NCBI GenBank assembly: GCA_036939355.1
Contig: JALLAP010000084.1
Span: 1-29,224 of the forward strand
Origin: Thalassiosira profunda
Lineage: Eukaryota; Bacillariophyta; Thalassiosirophyceae; Thalassiosirales; Thalassiosiraceae
Direction of reading: 5' to 3'
DNA: 29,224 nt
Of the stretch, positions 1-8,338 are shown one piece after another; within the stretch, counting starts at the first letter, position 1; each line of letters opens with the position of its first letter. The notes beneath the pieces were generated by a model. It worked only from the letters and a program-made list of their open reading frames with translations. It was not told the DNA's origin and searched no databases. A program made the translations under genes and the position numbers.

Positions 1-323
1 TCAAGAGAAGGTCCGCGCCCACCCCCCGCCATTCAACCCCTGTGTAATTTCCTTGGTTGAACCAAGACGCTCGGGGAGCGAAAAATGCATGCAAAAAATG
101 CGGTTACTGTACTTACGTACAATACCTTTGTACGTAAAACTTTTGTCCCCTCCACCCTCCTCCCCCTTCCCCTCCCCCTCCCATCAACCCCTCCCCGCCC
201 TCAACCTCCCCTCGCCGTCGCACATTCCCTCGAAAACACCACGTCTAACGGAACGCCTCGGCAAAGCGGCAAACGGAGCTGACGTCATTGGCGATCGCCC
301 TTTGCGCTCGCGACTGCACCACC
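1..323. other. 5' flank of the LRR gene, no gene seen
   Basis: No convincing coding sequence. The stretch holds a perfect 10-bp inverted repeat (113-122 and 128-137, 5-nt spacer), a strongly pyrimidine-rich tract at about 148-230 as often seen in leaders of GC-rich algal genes, and a palindromic TGACGTCA at 280-287 just ahead of the LRR start. Confidence 0.5.
280..287. promoter_or_regulatory. Perfect CRE-type palindrome TGACGTCA
   Basis: TGACGTCA lies 36 bp upstream of the proposed LRR start codon. bZIP factors bind this palindrome in many eukaryotes. It may sit in the transcribed leader, so its role is uncertain. Confidence 0.3.
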
Positions 324-1711
324 ATGACAACGAGACCGCTTGACCACGATCAGATCAGGTTTGACGACGACGCCGACCAAAAAGCGTTTGGGCATTGGGA
401 TCGTCAATACAAATCGATTATCGACAGCATCAAGGACAAAAAGGGGAGAAATTTTATCCAGTTGGGCGAGGATCATATTCGTCGACTCAACCGTGACGGA
501 GACCTTCATTTGACCGTTCATGCCTGTGAGAGATTGGGGGAGCTTCTGGGCAAATCGACGAGATGGAACACCTTTTCTGTGGCTCGAGCGGGCATGTCAG
601 GAAACCGCCTTGATGCGTTGCTTCGGGCTTGGATGAAGGGACGGAAGGGACGTGCGTCGAGCAGCCTCAAATTGTTGTCTCTTGACGGGAACTCTCGAAT
701 TGGTTGGGGGAATCTTTCAGCTGACCAGCACATTGGGTCGGCAAAAATGACCGCATTGGCGTCATTTCTGTCCTACAATGTTGGGTTGCGTGATATCTCC
801 CTTTTTCACTGTGGAATAGATGCGGAAGGGTTGGGGAATCTTGCTCCATCGCTATCACGCAATCTTCTTTGAAGTATCTGAACGTTGGTGCCAATTTGTT
901 GGGGGATGGTGGCGTCCGGACTCTAACAACAGCACTGCAACGGGCCAAGTCTCTTGAAAGTCTGGGTCTGAGTCAAAACGACATCACGCTGTACTCATCT
1001 ATTGCTCCCCTGTTCGGAGAAGATGGTGTAAGAGGCATCAAGGAGTTGAATCTGAGTTGGAACCGTATTGGGGATGACTTCCTACGTGCGATGGGGCATG
1101 ACCTTTGCAAACACGCCCCAGCCCTAGAAACCCTCGTCTTCCGTGGAGAGGAGAACACATTTACAACCGACGTGCTTGTGGCGTGCGTCTCGGAGATGAT
1201 CCTAGGAGGAAGGCTTGGAGAAACTGCGCCAAACAGTTGCTTCAAGGACGTCCTTGGCGTGGATAGTGGCATCGAATCTATTGAGAAGCTGATGGCTATA
1301 AACAACCTCAAGAAGATATCTCCTGCCGAAAAGGAGCGTCAGAAGATTGTGGAACATTGGTTTTCGGCCACCCCGCTCAGGCAGGAGGTATTGGATATCG
1401 ATATCAAGCTCATGCCTCACGTGCTGTCGGTGATTGCGTGCAAGACCCCCATCACTCATCTCACGACCCGAAAGTCTCCCACTGCCACCGATCGTGTGCG
1501 GCATGCAATTCTGTACAATGTGTGCAGGAACTGGAATATGCCTTCTCTATTCTACCACCCCTCGCCGGACAAGCTGCGCATTCAGAGTTTGCAAGAGGAA
1601 AACGAGCAGTTGAACGAGGAGAATGGGGCGCTCAAGAGGAAGGCCGACGCATTGGGGAGCGAAAACGACCGCCTCCGCGAAGAGCTGCGTCGCGTCAAGG
1701 GGGGACTTTGA
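324..1711 (+). CDS. Leucine-rich-repeat protein with C-terminal coiled coil, one frame break
   Basis: The reading frame from ATG 324 runs to a stop at 870-872. It continues in a second frame from about 863 to the TGA at 1709-1711. The LRR pattern passes straight through the switch: '..LAPSLSRN' in the first frame joins 'SSLKYLNVGANLLGDGG' in the second. Repeats of the ribonuclease-inhibitor type (about 28 residues, LxxLxLxxNxI) cover the middle of the protein, for example LKLLSLDGN, LRDISLFHCGI, LKYLNVGANLL, LESLGLSQNDI and IKELNLSWNRI. The end is a heptad-like charged helix (EENEQLNEENGALKRK..). No kinase or nucleotide-binding domain is seen. Such proteins usually act as protein-interaction scaffolds; the partner here is unknown. 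No GT-AG intron fits the break, so it is either a one-base sequencing or assembly error or a real mutation. Confidence 0.65.
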
Positions 1712-1977
1712 TTGCCGTCCGCGGCCTTTTTTTCTCGGTGGAACCAAGCAATACTTTGGAAGTGCTGTTGCGGCCATCTTGAGAGAATAGAAATTGATGT
1801 TGCATATACCTATTTTGAGAGAATGGACTGCATATCCTGTTCATTCTCGCTCTACTCTGTTTGCATCCTCTCTCCGAACCCGTGGCTTCACTTCTCCTAG
1901 GATCATTCCTTCCTCTACCGTCTTTCTTCGCGTGAGATTACGCTACAATACCATCGCTCGAGACTCGGCAGAGTTGT

Positions 1978-2892
1978 TTACCTCAAGTAAGGGAGCATGT
2001 TCTCGACCAGGTCGCCATTCTCGTCAAAGTAATCGAATCGCAGCGGGTGGAAGTAGTCAAGAGTGTCCGGAGACGTGTTGATCTGGATGCCTCCCAGCAC
2101 GGCCAGTCCCTTCTTGATGCTTCCCTTGCCCGTGTTGACAATGTCCGTCACCATCACCTCCTGGGAATCGTAAAGGGCGTACGGGAGCTCCCGCATGCGA
2201 TCCTCCGCGCGCTCGAGCCGCTTGCCGAAGGGGAGGATGAGCTCCTGCACGGCGCCCTGCTGGAAATCCGAGAACTGCTGAATGCGGGGGTTGATGTCCC
2301 CGGTACCGTCGGTGATGCCCTTGAGGTAGTTGGACGCGGCGATGGCGGATCCGCAGCAGTTGTCCACGAGTTTGATGCCGGAGCGCTCGACCTTGCCGAT
2401 CTGTCCCGACTTGGTGATGCCGACGTGCGGTCCGTGGATGGTGAGGCAGAAGCCATTGTCGGGCACGTGGGCACTCATGGCGCCCCAGCCGGTATTGCCC
2501 GCGAAAGGGAACCCCGAGAGGCCACCGAGGTTGAAGTTCGTGCCGTAGATGTCCACGAACTCGTCCTCGAGCTCGCGGGCCAACTCGTCCGCGCACACCG
2601 AGGTGGCCAACAGCGTATTGTCCGGCGTGAAGCCCTTCTCGTCGAGGAGCTCGACGACGCGCGTGGCGAGCTCCTTGTTGGAGATGGCGCCGGGGAAGTT
2701 CTTCTTGACGAGCTTGTCGAACTTGGGATCCTCCTGCGGCCTGGAGGCGAAGACTTTCTCAAGCTTGTCCGTCGCCTTCTCGTCGCCCGCGACGACGTTG
2801 AGGCGAGAGGACGGCCGGGCGGCGGGGCGGCCGACCTGGAAGGCCTGCGCGGCCGCGATGGAGACGGCGATGGTGGCGAAGGAGAGCTTCAT
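1978..2892 (-). CDS. LCIB-family (theta-type) carbonic anhydrase, copy 1
   Basis: 304 aa, single exon. It belongs to the LCIB/LCIC family of limiting-CO2-inducible proteins; diatom members are active zinc carbonic anhydrases with a beta-CA-like fold that interconvert CO2 and bicarbonate. Visible motifs are CADELAR at residues 100-106 (the Cys-x-Asp..Arg arrangement), AHVPDNG at 141-147, HGPHVGI at 153-159 and NCCGSAIAA at 178-186. Cys100, His153/156 and Cys179/180 are the candidate zinc ligands. The N-terminus is a signal peptide ending AAAQA|FQ, then an Arg/Ser-rich stretch, as in stramenopile plastid leaders. ATG 2892 is chosen because the signal peptide starts there; 18 in-frame codons lie upstream. 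It is divergent from copy 2 and nearly identical to it in the core. A role in a plastid CO2-concentrating mechanism is inferred from family and leader. Confidence 0.88.
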   Translation of the reverse strand: MKLSFATIAVSIAAAQAFQVGRPAARPSSRLNVVAGDEKATDKLEKVFASRPQEDPKFDKLVKKNFPGAISNKELATRVVELLDEKGFTPDNTLLATSVCADELARELEDEFVDIYGTNFNLGGLSGFPFAGNTGWGAMSAHVPDNGFCLTIHGPHVGITKSGQIGKVERSGIKLVDNCCGSAIAASNYLKGITDGTGDINPRIQQFSDFQQGAVQELILPFGKRLERAEDRMRELPYALYDSQEVMVTDIVNTGKGSIKKGLAVLGGIQINTSPDTLDYFHPLRFDYFDENGDLVENMLPYLR

Positions 2893-3460
2893 GGTTGATG
2901 GCGTGGGATTGTGCATGCCGTGGTTTGATAGGAGCGGAGTCAACAAGGTGAATGCACCAAAAGGCGCGAGGTGCGAGAGGGAAGACGGCGGGTCTCACCG
3001 ATTCATCAAGTGTCAATTGCAAATGATAGACTATCACATGTGTTGTCCCACTTGAGAATGTTACTCTTGAAGTACCGGGTATCTTGCACACAGTCTCATC
3101 TACTCGAAGGGCTAAGCCAATCGATAAAGATAAAGTAAAATTTGTTACCATTTGCAATGTTACCTCTTTCGAATTTAATTAGGACATGCATAGCGGTCAA
3201 ACTGAATCTAGGATTTCAGCTTGTACTAAATCCTACGCAACACTATTGTAGGGTCACAATGACCTCTTGATTTTTATCGCGGGGAAAGGCATCCTGAAGT
3301 CTGGCCTATTCTCGTTCAAGGGTCCTTTGCCCTCTGTTTCTTCTCTTCCTTCGCAAAAAGCATTTGAGTGGTACGAGTGACGTCAGGCTTGCTGCTGAGC
3401 CGGACGGCGCCGGCGCTCCTCCTACGATATCCTCCTCCCACGCCACCAACAACAGCCACC
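2893..3460. promoter_or_regulatory. Bidirectional spacer between two carbonic anhydrase genes
   Basis: The 568 bp separate the start codons of two divergent LCIB-family genes and should hold both promoters. Visible elements are two TTGCAA cores (3018-3023 and 3152-3157), an AT-rich block around 3120-3240, and TGACGTCA at 3378-3385 on the copy 2 side. No gene is seen inside. Confidence 0.55.
3378..3385. promoter_or_regulatory. CRE-type palindrome upstream of carbonic anhydrase copy 2
   Basis: A perfect TGACGTCA sits 76 bp upstream of the start codon at 3461. In the diatom Phaeodactylum, CO2/cAMP-responsive elements of the TGACGT/ACGTCA type, bound by a bZIP factor, repress a plastid carbonic anhydrase gene at high CO2. 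The same logic here is an inference from motif and context. Confidence 0.45.
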
Positions 3461-4708
3461 ATGAAGGTCACCCTCGCCTCCCTCGCCCTCCTCGCCGCGG
3501 TCTCCGAGGCCTTCACGGCCAGCCCGGTCGGCCGCCAGTCGACGAGCCTCAACATCCTCGCCGGTACCGAGAGGTGAGTTGCAGTTGCGTGCTCACGAGA
3601 TGTGCACACAGTCGATGTGTTCTCTCCGCCGCATCGCGTAATGCAGCGCTCAAACGAATGCCCTTTTGTACCCAAATTGCCCGCGGCAAACCCAAATGAT
3701 ACGAAAATGATACGAATTGCAATTCGCGCGTCCTCGACGGATGAAATGAAACACGCGACAACAATGCACATGCAATTGCCCGCAGCGCCTCGGAGCGCGT
3801 GGCGAAGATCATGGAGTCCAAGCCCGAGGAGAACGCGGCCTTCGACAAGCTCGTCAAGTCCAGCTTCCCCGGCGCCATCTCGAACAAGGAGCTCGAGTCG
3901 AAGGTCGCCTCCATCCTCGAGGGCAAGGGCCTCACCCCCGCCAACACCCTCCTCTGCACGTCGCTCTGCTGCGACGAGCTCGCGCGCTCCCTCGAGGACG
4001 ATCTGAACAAGGTCTACGGGCACAACTTCAACCTCGGCGGCCTCTCGGGCTTCCCTTTCGCGGGCAACACGGGCTTTGGTGCCATGAGTGCGCACGTACC
4101 TGATAATGGCTACTGCCTCCTCGTCCACGGACCCCACGTCGGCATCACCCAGGACGGCGTCATCGGAAAGGTCGAGCGCTCGGGAATTGCCCTCGTCGAC
4201 AACTGCTGCGGATCCGCCATCGCGGCCTCCAACTACTTGAAGGGCATCACCGACGGCGGAGCCAAGATCACCACGAAGCTCCAGCAGTTCTCGGATTTCC
4301 AGCAGGGCGCCGTGCAGGAGCTCATCCTCCCCTTCGGAAAGCGGCTGAACGACGCCGACAACCGGATGAAGGAGCTTCCGTACGCGCTTTACGACAGCCA
4401 GGACATTCTCGTGCGGGACATTGTGAGCACCGGATCGGGAGGCATCAAGAAGGGACTGGCCCTTCTCTCGGGTATTCAGATCAACACTTCGCCGGACACC
4501 CTCGATTACTTCCACCCCCTGCGATTCGACTACTACGACGAGAACGGCAAGGTTGTCGAGGATCTCCTCCCTGGCCTTAAGGTGCGTATCCCGGCAGAGG
4601 AAAAGATTCTGAAAGACCTCGTCCATGTAAACAGTGGCGTGTGACAATTGTTATCATTTCGGACTCATGCATTTTATCTCATCACTCCACCCAACAAACC
4701 AGGCGTAA
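3461..4708 (+). CDS. LCIB-family (theta-type) carbonic anhydrase, copy 2 (three exons)
   Basis: Exons 3461-3573, 3786-4581 and 4703-4708. Intron 1 (3574-3785) is GTGAGT..GCAG and splits a Ser codon. Intron 2 (4582-4702) is GTGCGT..CCAG in phase 0 and leaves a last exon of only GCG TAA. The spliced product is 304 aa, the same length as copy 1. Without the second splice the frame runs on to a TGA at 4642-4644 and adds an unrelated tail of about 20 residues, giving 323 aa. The leader is a signal peptide ending VSEA|FTA with ATG 3461 in a strong GCCACCATGA context. Family motifs are LCCDELAR (residues 98-105), AHVPDNG, HGPHVGI and NCCGSAIAA. The enzyme should hydrate CO2 or dehydrate bicarbonate in or near the plastid. 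A CRE-type palindrome lies 76 bp upstream. Confidence 0.88.
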
Positions 4709-5171
4709 GCGATCGTGGAAGAACGAAATCGGAGAGGCTCTTTAGAACGTAACCCAATGACTACGTAGTGGATATTATATCTTGCGTGGGATAATGTATC
4801 GTGTGCATTGTAAGAAAGCGTGTGACCGGCGATTCAAGGGTTGCATAAGAAGTGCCGGCAAAGAAGCGGTTGTCATCGAACGAGACTTCGTCTGCTAGTG
4901 ACAACGCAGAGATCAGATGAGTCGAGCTCTGCATAAGAGCTGGGCTCTCCCGCGCTCTGAGTTGTTGGGAAGGCTTCTGGAGCGAGCCGGCGAGACCTCG
5001 CCCGCTCGGCTAGCACGACGCGACCGCTACTGATGTCACTAGCATGCAAGCGAACCCCTGTCAGATCACCCCAGCGCTGTGCGTCCGTATGAGAACCCCT
5101 TCCTCCCACCTCCAGCCTCGACACCCCGTTCCGGCCGCTCGCTCTCCTCCATAAATTTCAGCAACGCGAAC
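4709..5171. other. Intergenic, no gene seen
   Basis: No coding pattern or recognisable RNA gene. Alternating GAGC/GCTC blocks around 4910-5020 could form weak hairpins but do not fit a tRNA cloverleaf. The last 80 bases, rich in CTCC and CCC, are the probable leader of the next gene. Confidence 0.45.
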
Positions 5172-5938
5172 ATGAAGAACCATCATATTAGAACAGGTGC
5201 AGCGGCGGCGATCTGCCAACTGCTCGTCCGCGGAAGCCAAGCAGATACTTTTGTTGGCGACGGGATCATAGAGTGCGAGATGGGGACATGCCAGTTCGCC
5301 GTCGCGCCCGAACTCGGGTGCTCAGACCCCTGCCACACCTCACATAGAGATAACATGTATCACTTTGCGTTCGAAGACGTATCAGACGTGAGCAGCGATT
5401 TCCATCTGAGGGGCCCGAGCAATGATGGCATCGACGGAGACCCTTGCTTTCATCGCCACGCCGAAGATATTGACGCGTACTACCCGGATCAAATTGTCGA
5501 AATACAGGAAGGCTGCACGGCTCGATGCACAGGTGAGTGCGATCTCTATGCTGTTGGCGAGTTGCAATCGAAGCTGTCTTGCTCACATCATGTGCACACA
5601 TGAACATCTCAGGGTGTACATTTGCTCCCACAATAGAGATTTGTGAGTATCATTGCAAATGCTGTTTCATGCATCTGAACTTAGTTTGCAGCTAATCTCA
5701 ACTCATATACGATTGCCAGCAAGGAAGGTGCACCGAATACACGACAAACGATGACTTTGATTGCGGTGATGCGATAGAGCTGGCCAGCGATTCGTGGGGC
5801 TCCTTCGAGACTTTGCTCGACAGAGACAATGTCGTTCACTACCTGCACGGATACGATGGTATCGACACCATTGGGCCCATAGAGATACCTGAGGAGTGCA
5901 CGTTCGACTGCTCCGGTTGCACGTTTCAGCCTTTGTGA
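5172..5938 (+). CDS. Two-repeat cysteine-rich secreted protein, exon structure disturbed
   Basis: ATG 5172 opens a short signal peptide (hydrophobic TGAAAAICQLLV) followed by a cysteine-rich module. The module starts ECEMGTC and ends EGCTARC-T-GCTF after splicing exon 1 (5172-5532) to an exon from 5613 (GTGAGT..CTCAG). A second copy of the module starts DCQQGRC (from 5711) and ends EECTFDCSGCTFQPL with a TGA at 5936-5938. The two modules share spacing and the closing C-x-x-GCTF-x-P. The join between them fails. The strong donor GTGAGT at 5643 with the acceptor at 5691 puts the second module out of frame, and a TAA (5693-5695) blocks read-through. A 36-nt GT..AG segment (5684-5719) would restore the frame but is very short. 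Function unknown; the cysteines suggest a disulphide-bonded extracellular or luminal protein. Confidence 0.5.
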
Positions 5939-6051
5939 TAGATGTCTTTGACTGTCTTTCTGACATCCCGGAAGCCGTAGGTAGATAGCGACCTTCCTAA
6001 GTCCAGCGTTTGATCTCGTAAGATTGCTGATTGCATCTCCAGCGGAACACA

Positions 6052-6786
6052 TCATTTGTCCGGATTTCTCCGTTGCACCCTCGCTATTTGCAACTTCGCT
6101 TCGAACCCCTCTCCTCGCGCCCGATATCGGTGCTGCAGTATCCCCGTCGACTCACTCGGCATGTACTCCTCGATTGAACACGGCTTCCATCTCTCCCGTC
6201 CATTATCCAGCGTGTCGACATTGCAAAGGGCTTGGGTTCCTACTGGAAATGGTTTGTAACGTCGCATCGTCGTTTGAAGGACGTCGCGGACGACGAGCCC
6301 GTCCGAGGCGCGGGAGAGGTCGTAGCCCATGATATCTTGGTTCACGATGTCCACATGATGTGCACCGATCCGCTCGGCGTCGACATCGTCTCTAGAGAGA
6401 GCACGATACTCGTCTAAAATTGGTTGGACTCTGGTCACCACAAAGGGCGAAAGCATCTGATTGCCGGCGAGCTCTACAACGTCGTCGACCTTGAAGGCCG
6501 TCTGCCCCCGGATTTTCTTGTCCTCGCCCGACGGATCTGTCGACTTGTCGGCTGGTCCTGTCGACTCTTCTCGCGTGGCATTGATCCTCAGCGCATTCGA
6601 CAGGCCATGCAGCAGCCGACGCCAAGAGGATGGGCCGGTCTGGCCCGTCCGTCGCCGGGAGCGGTCGACGAGGCTCGCGAACCGCGCGGCGCCCCCCGAC
6701 CACGCCGCCGCGCTCAGGGCGACGGCGAGCAGGACGGCCGCGAGCAGCAGCAGGAGGGACCGCCGGTAGGCTCGGCGACCGGCCAT
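6052..6786 (-). CDS. Type II membrane protein of unknown function
   Basis: 244 aa from ATG 6786. An arginine-rich start is followed by one hydrophobic helix (SLLLLLAAVLLAVALSAAAW, residues 10-29), which makes it a signal-anchor protein with its bulk on the luminal or outer side. The rest is soluble. It contains FKVDDVVELAGNQ and a later VGTQALCNV..GRERWKPCSIEEY stretch that together resemble two small beta-barrel (SH3/Tudor-like) modules; this is only an impression. No catalytic motif is recognised. It is convergent with the cysteine-rich gene, whose stop lies about 110 bp away. Confidence 0.55.
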   Translation of the reverse strand: MAGRRAYRRSLLLLLAAVLLAVALSAAAWSGGAARFASLVDRSRRRTGQTGPSSWRRLLHGLSNALRINATREESTGPADKSTDPSGEDKKIRGQTAFKVDDVVELAGNQMLSPFVVTRVQPILDEYRALSRDDVDAERIGAHHVDIVNQDIMGYDLSRASDGLVVRDVLQTTMRRYKPFPVGTQALCNVDTLDNGRERWKPCSIEEYMPSESTGILQHRYRARGEGFEAKLQIARVQRRNPDK

Positions 6787-7354
6787 CGTTACGGTGGTTA
6801 TGAGGCCTCCATGCGGGAGGGCCGAGCGCTATTGGGGCCGCTTCAAGTGTTCGCATGTGCGCGTGCCTGCAGCAATCTTTGTCCGTCGACAAAGCATCGA
6901 TCGTGCGGTTCTCCGCAGTTGAGGGGCAGCAGTAAAAAAGTACCATATCCTCTCGTCGTACCTATGTCTTTTTCTTTTTTTTGTGACCTCCATCTACATC
7001 CACCGAGAGATATCCGCCCCCGCCCGGTTGTTATCATGTTGCCCCTCTCCCTCTATTTGTTGGGCTGCAGAGTATTGCCTTTTGTGGTTGATTTGGGATC
7101 GATAGTAAGTGTCTTTTTGCAAGTGATCCAATAATAGTGAGCTATCATCATTCTATCTCAATTGCGCCGATAAGTGAATACCTAGTTGCGTGTTGCAGCC
7201 ATGCTTTGATTATTCCCCACAACATTTCCCATAATGAGCGCAAATCGTGGTTCTACCGGAGCGACATCAAGCGCATTCACCCAACTGTTTCCAAAACAAC
7301 GATCCTTGTCCACTCTCCGAAACACCACAATAACCCCCCAGCAGCGATTGTTGT
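6787..7354. other. Intergenic, no gene seen
   Basis: The 568 bp lie between the start of the membrane protein and the end of the ABM-fold gene, both on the minus strand. They have lower GC than the genes and include a T-rich run (about 6965-6981). Small open frames lack coding character. Confidence 0.5.
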
Positions 7355-8196
7355 TTAGGTCATGAACTTCCCGCTCGCCTTCTTGCTCACGCTCGACAGC
7401 GTCCCCCCGGATTCTTTGAACGCCCCCCACGCGAGATAGTGCGCCTGCTCCTTGTGGTGAGCGATGGCGGCGGCGTCCTCGTAGACCTCGTAGAAGAAGA
7501 ATTTGTTGGCTTGGTCCTCGGCCTGGAGGACGTCTGCAATATTCACGAGTTGCCCGCCGATGTTTGTGTTGTTGTGTGTTGCGTAAGAGCAGTGAAAGGT
7601 GCACATCATACACGCAACAGTTGATGGTGTTCGTTCGCCCGAAATTGCGTTGTTGTGTAAAAGGTGCACATCATGCACGACAACAATGTGAAAGTGAATG
7701 AGACCATATTCCCGGTTTCTGCAGCAAATGGCAACAAAAACAAGATAGAACACGCACCGAAGCGGATGCATCCCGGCTCGGCACGGGACCCGACGGCGTT
7801 CTTCTCGATCATGTCGAGGAAGTCGTCCATCCGGTCCTCTTTGATCTCCGCTTCTACAACGATGCAGATAGGCATGGCGGCGAGAGAAGTAGTAGAGAAG
7901 GTGGATCGCGACGCGGGGACGACGCGGGCCGAATGAAGGCTGCTGTGGGAATTATGGGGCGCGAAGGCCGTGGCGGTCTGACGGCGCTGGGCGAGGGGAG
8001 GCGAGGCGTTGGATTGTGAGACACTGATTTGATGGGTGAAGTGGCAAAGTTGCAAAGATACCCCGCCGGACGAATCCGCGGCGCCAGCAAGCACGCATAA
8101 TCCCGACCACCGCGGCGGCGTAGAAGGCCAATCGACGCCCATCGGACTTACAACGGCGGCGGTGGCGAGGAGGAGGGAGGAGCGGACAAACCTCAT
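7355..8196 (-). CDS. ABM-fold (YgiN-like) monooxygenase, plastid leader, three exons
   Basis: Exons on the minus strand are 8196-8152, 7977-7758 and 7533-7355, with introns 8151-7978 (GTAAGT..TCAG, 174 nt) and 7757-7534 (GTGCGT..GCAG, 224 nt). The product is 147 aa. Residues 1-15 form a signal peptide (MRFVRSSLLLATAAV). The first splice then creates TATAFAP, the plastid-leader junction, and a Ser/Arg-rich transit stretch follows to about residue 50. The mature part (MPICIVVEAEIK..) is a single antibiotic-biosynthesis-monooxygenase domain. Its core EPGCIRFDVLQAEDQ is split by the second intron exactly at F|DV, followed by FFFYEVYED and an AHH..H segment. Family members are small dimeric ferredoxin-like-fold enzymes, some of which oxidise quinols without cofactor; the substrate here is unknown. 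Confidence 0.8.
7595..7679. repeat. Duplicated 20-mer inside an intron
   Basis: AAAGGTGCACATCATACACG at 7595-7614 recurs at 7660-7679 with one mismatch, a period of 65 bp. Both lie in intron 2 of the ABM-fold gene. The core GTGCACAT (ATGTGCAC on the sense strand) also occurs in introns of two other genes in this window. Confidence 0.75.
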
Positions 8197-8338
8197 GGCT
8201 GAGTTGTGTGGGTGCCGGAGCACGCAAATCCGCGCCGAAGATACCTCAAGTAGAAATTCACGGAGGAATCAGTATTTGAGGGCGGATTTGTACTCTCGCC
8301 CAAAACCCCTCACCGGCTCCCTTCGCTTGTGGCGTTGC

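Noticed and set aside
2047..2898. 283-aa open frame antisense to carbonic anhydrase copy 1 (similar ones oppose copies 2 and 3)
   Set aside because: All three copies show the same antisense openness, a by-product of GC-rich codon choice that avoids TTA, CTA and TCA. The translations show no domain.
4870..5060. Possible tRNA or structured RNA
   Set aside because: GAGC/GCTC blocks pair only weakly, with no T-loop consensus or cloverleaf spacing.
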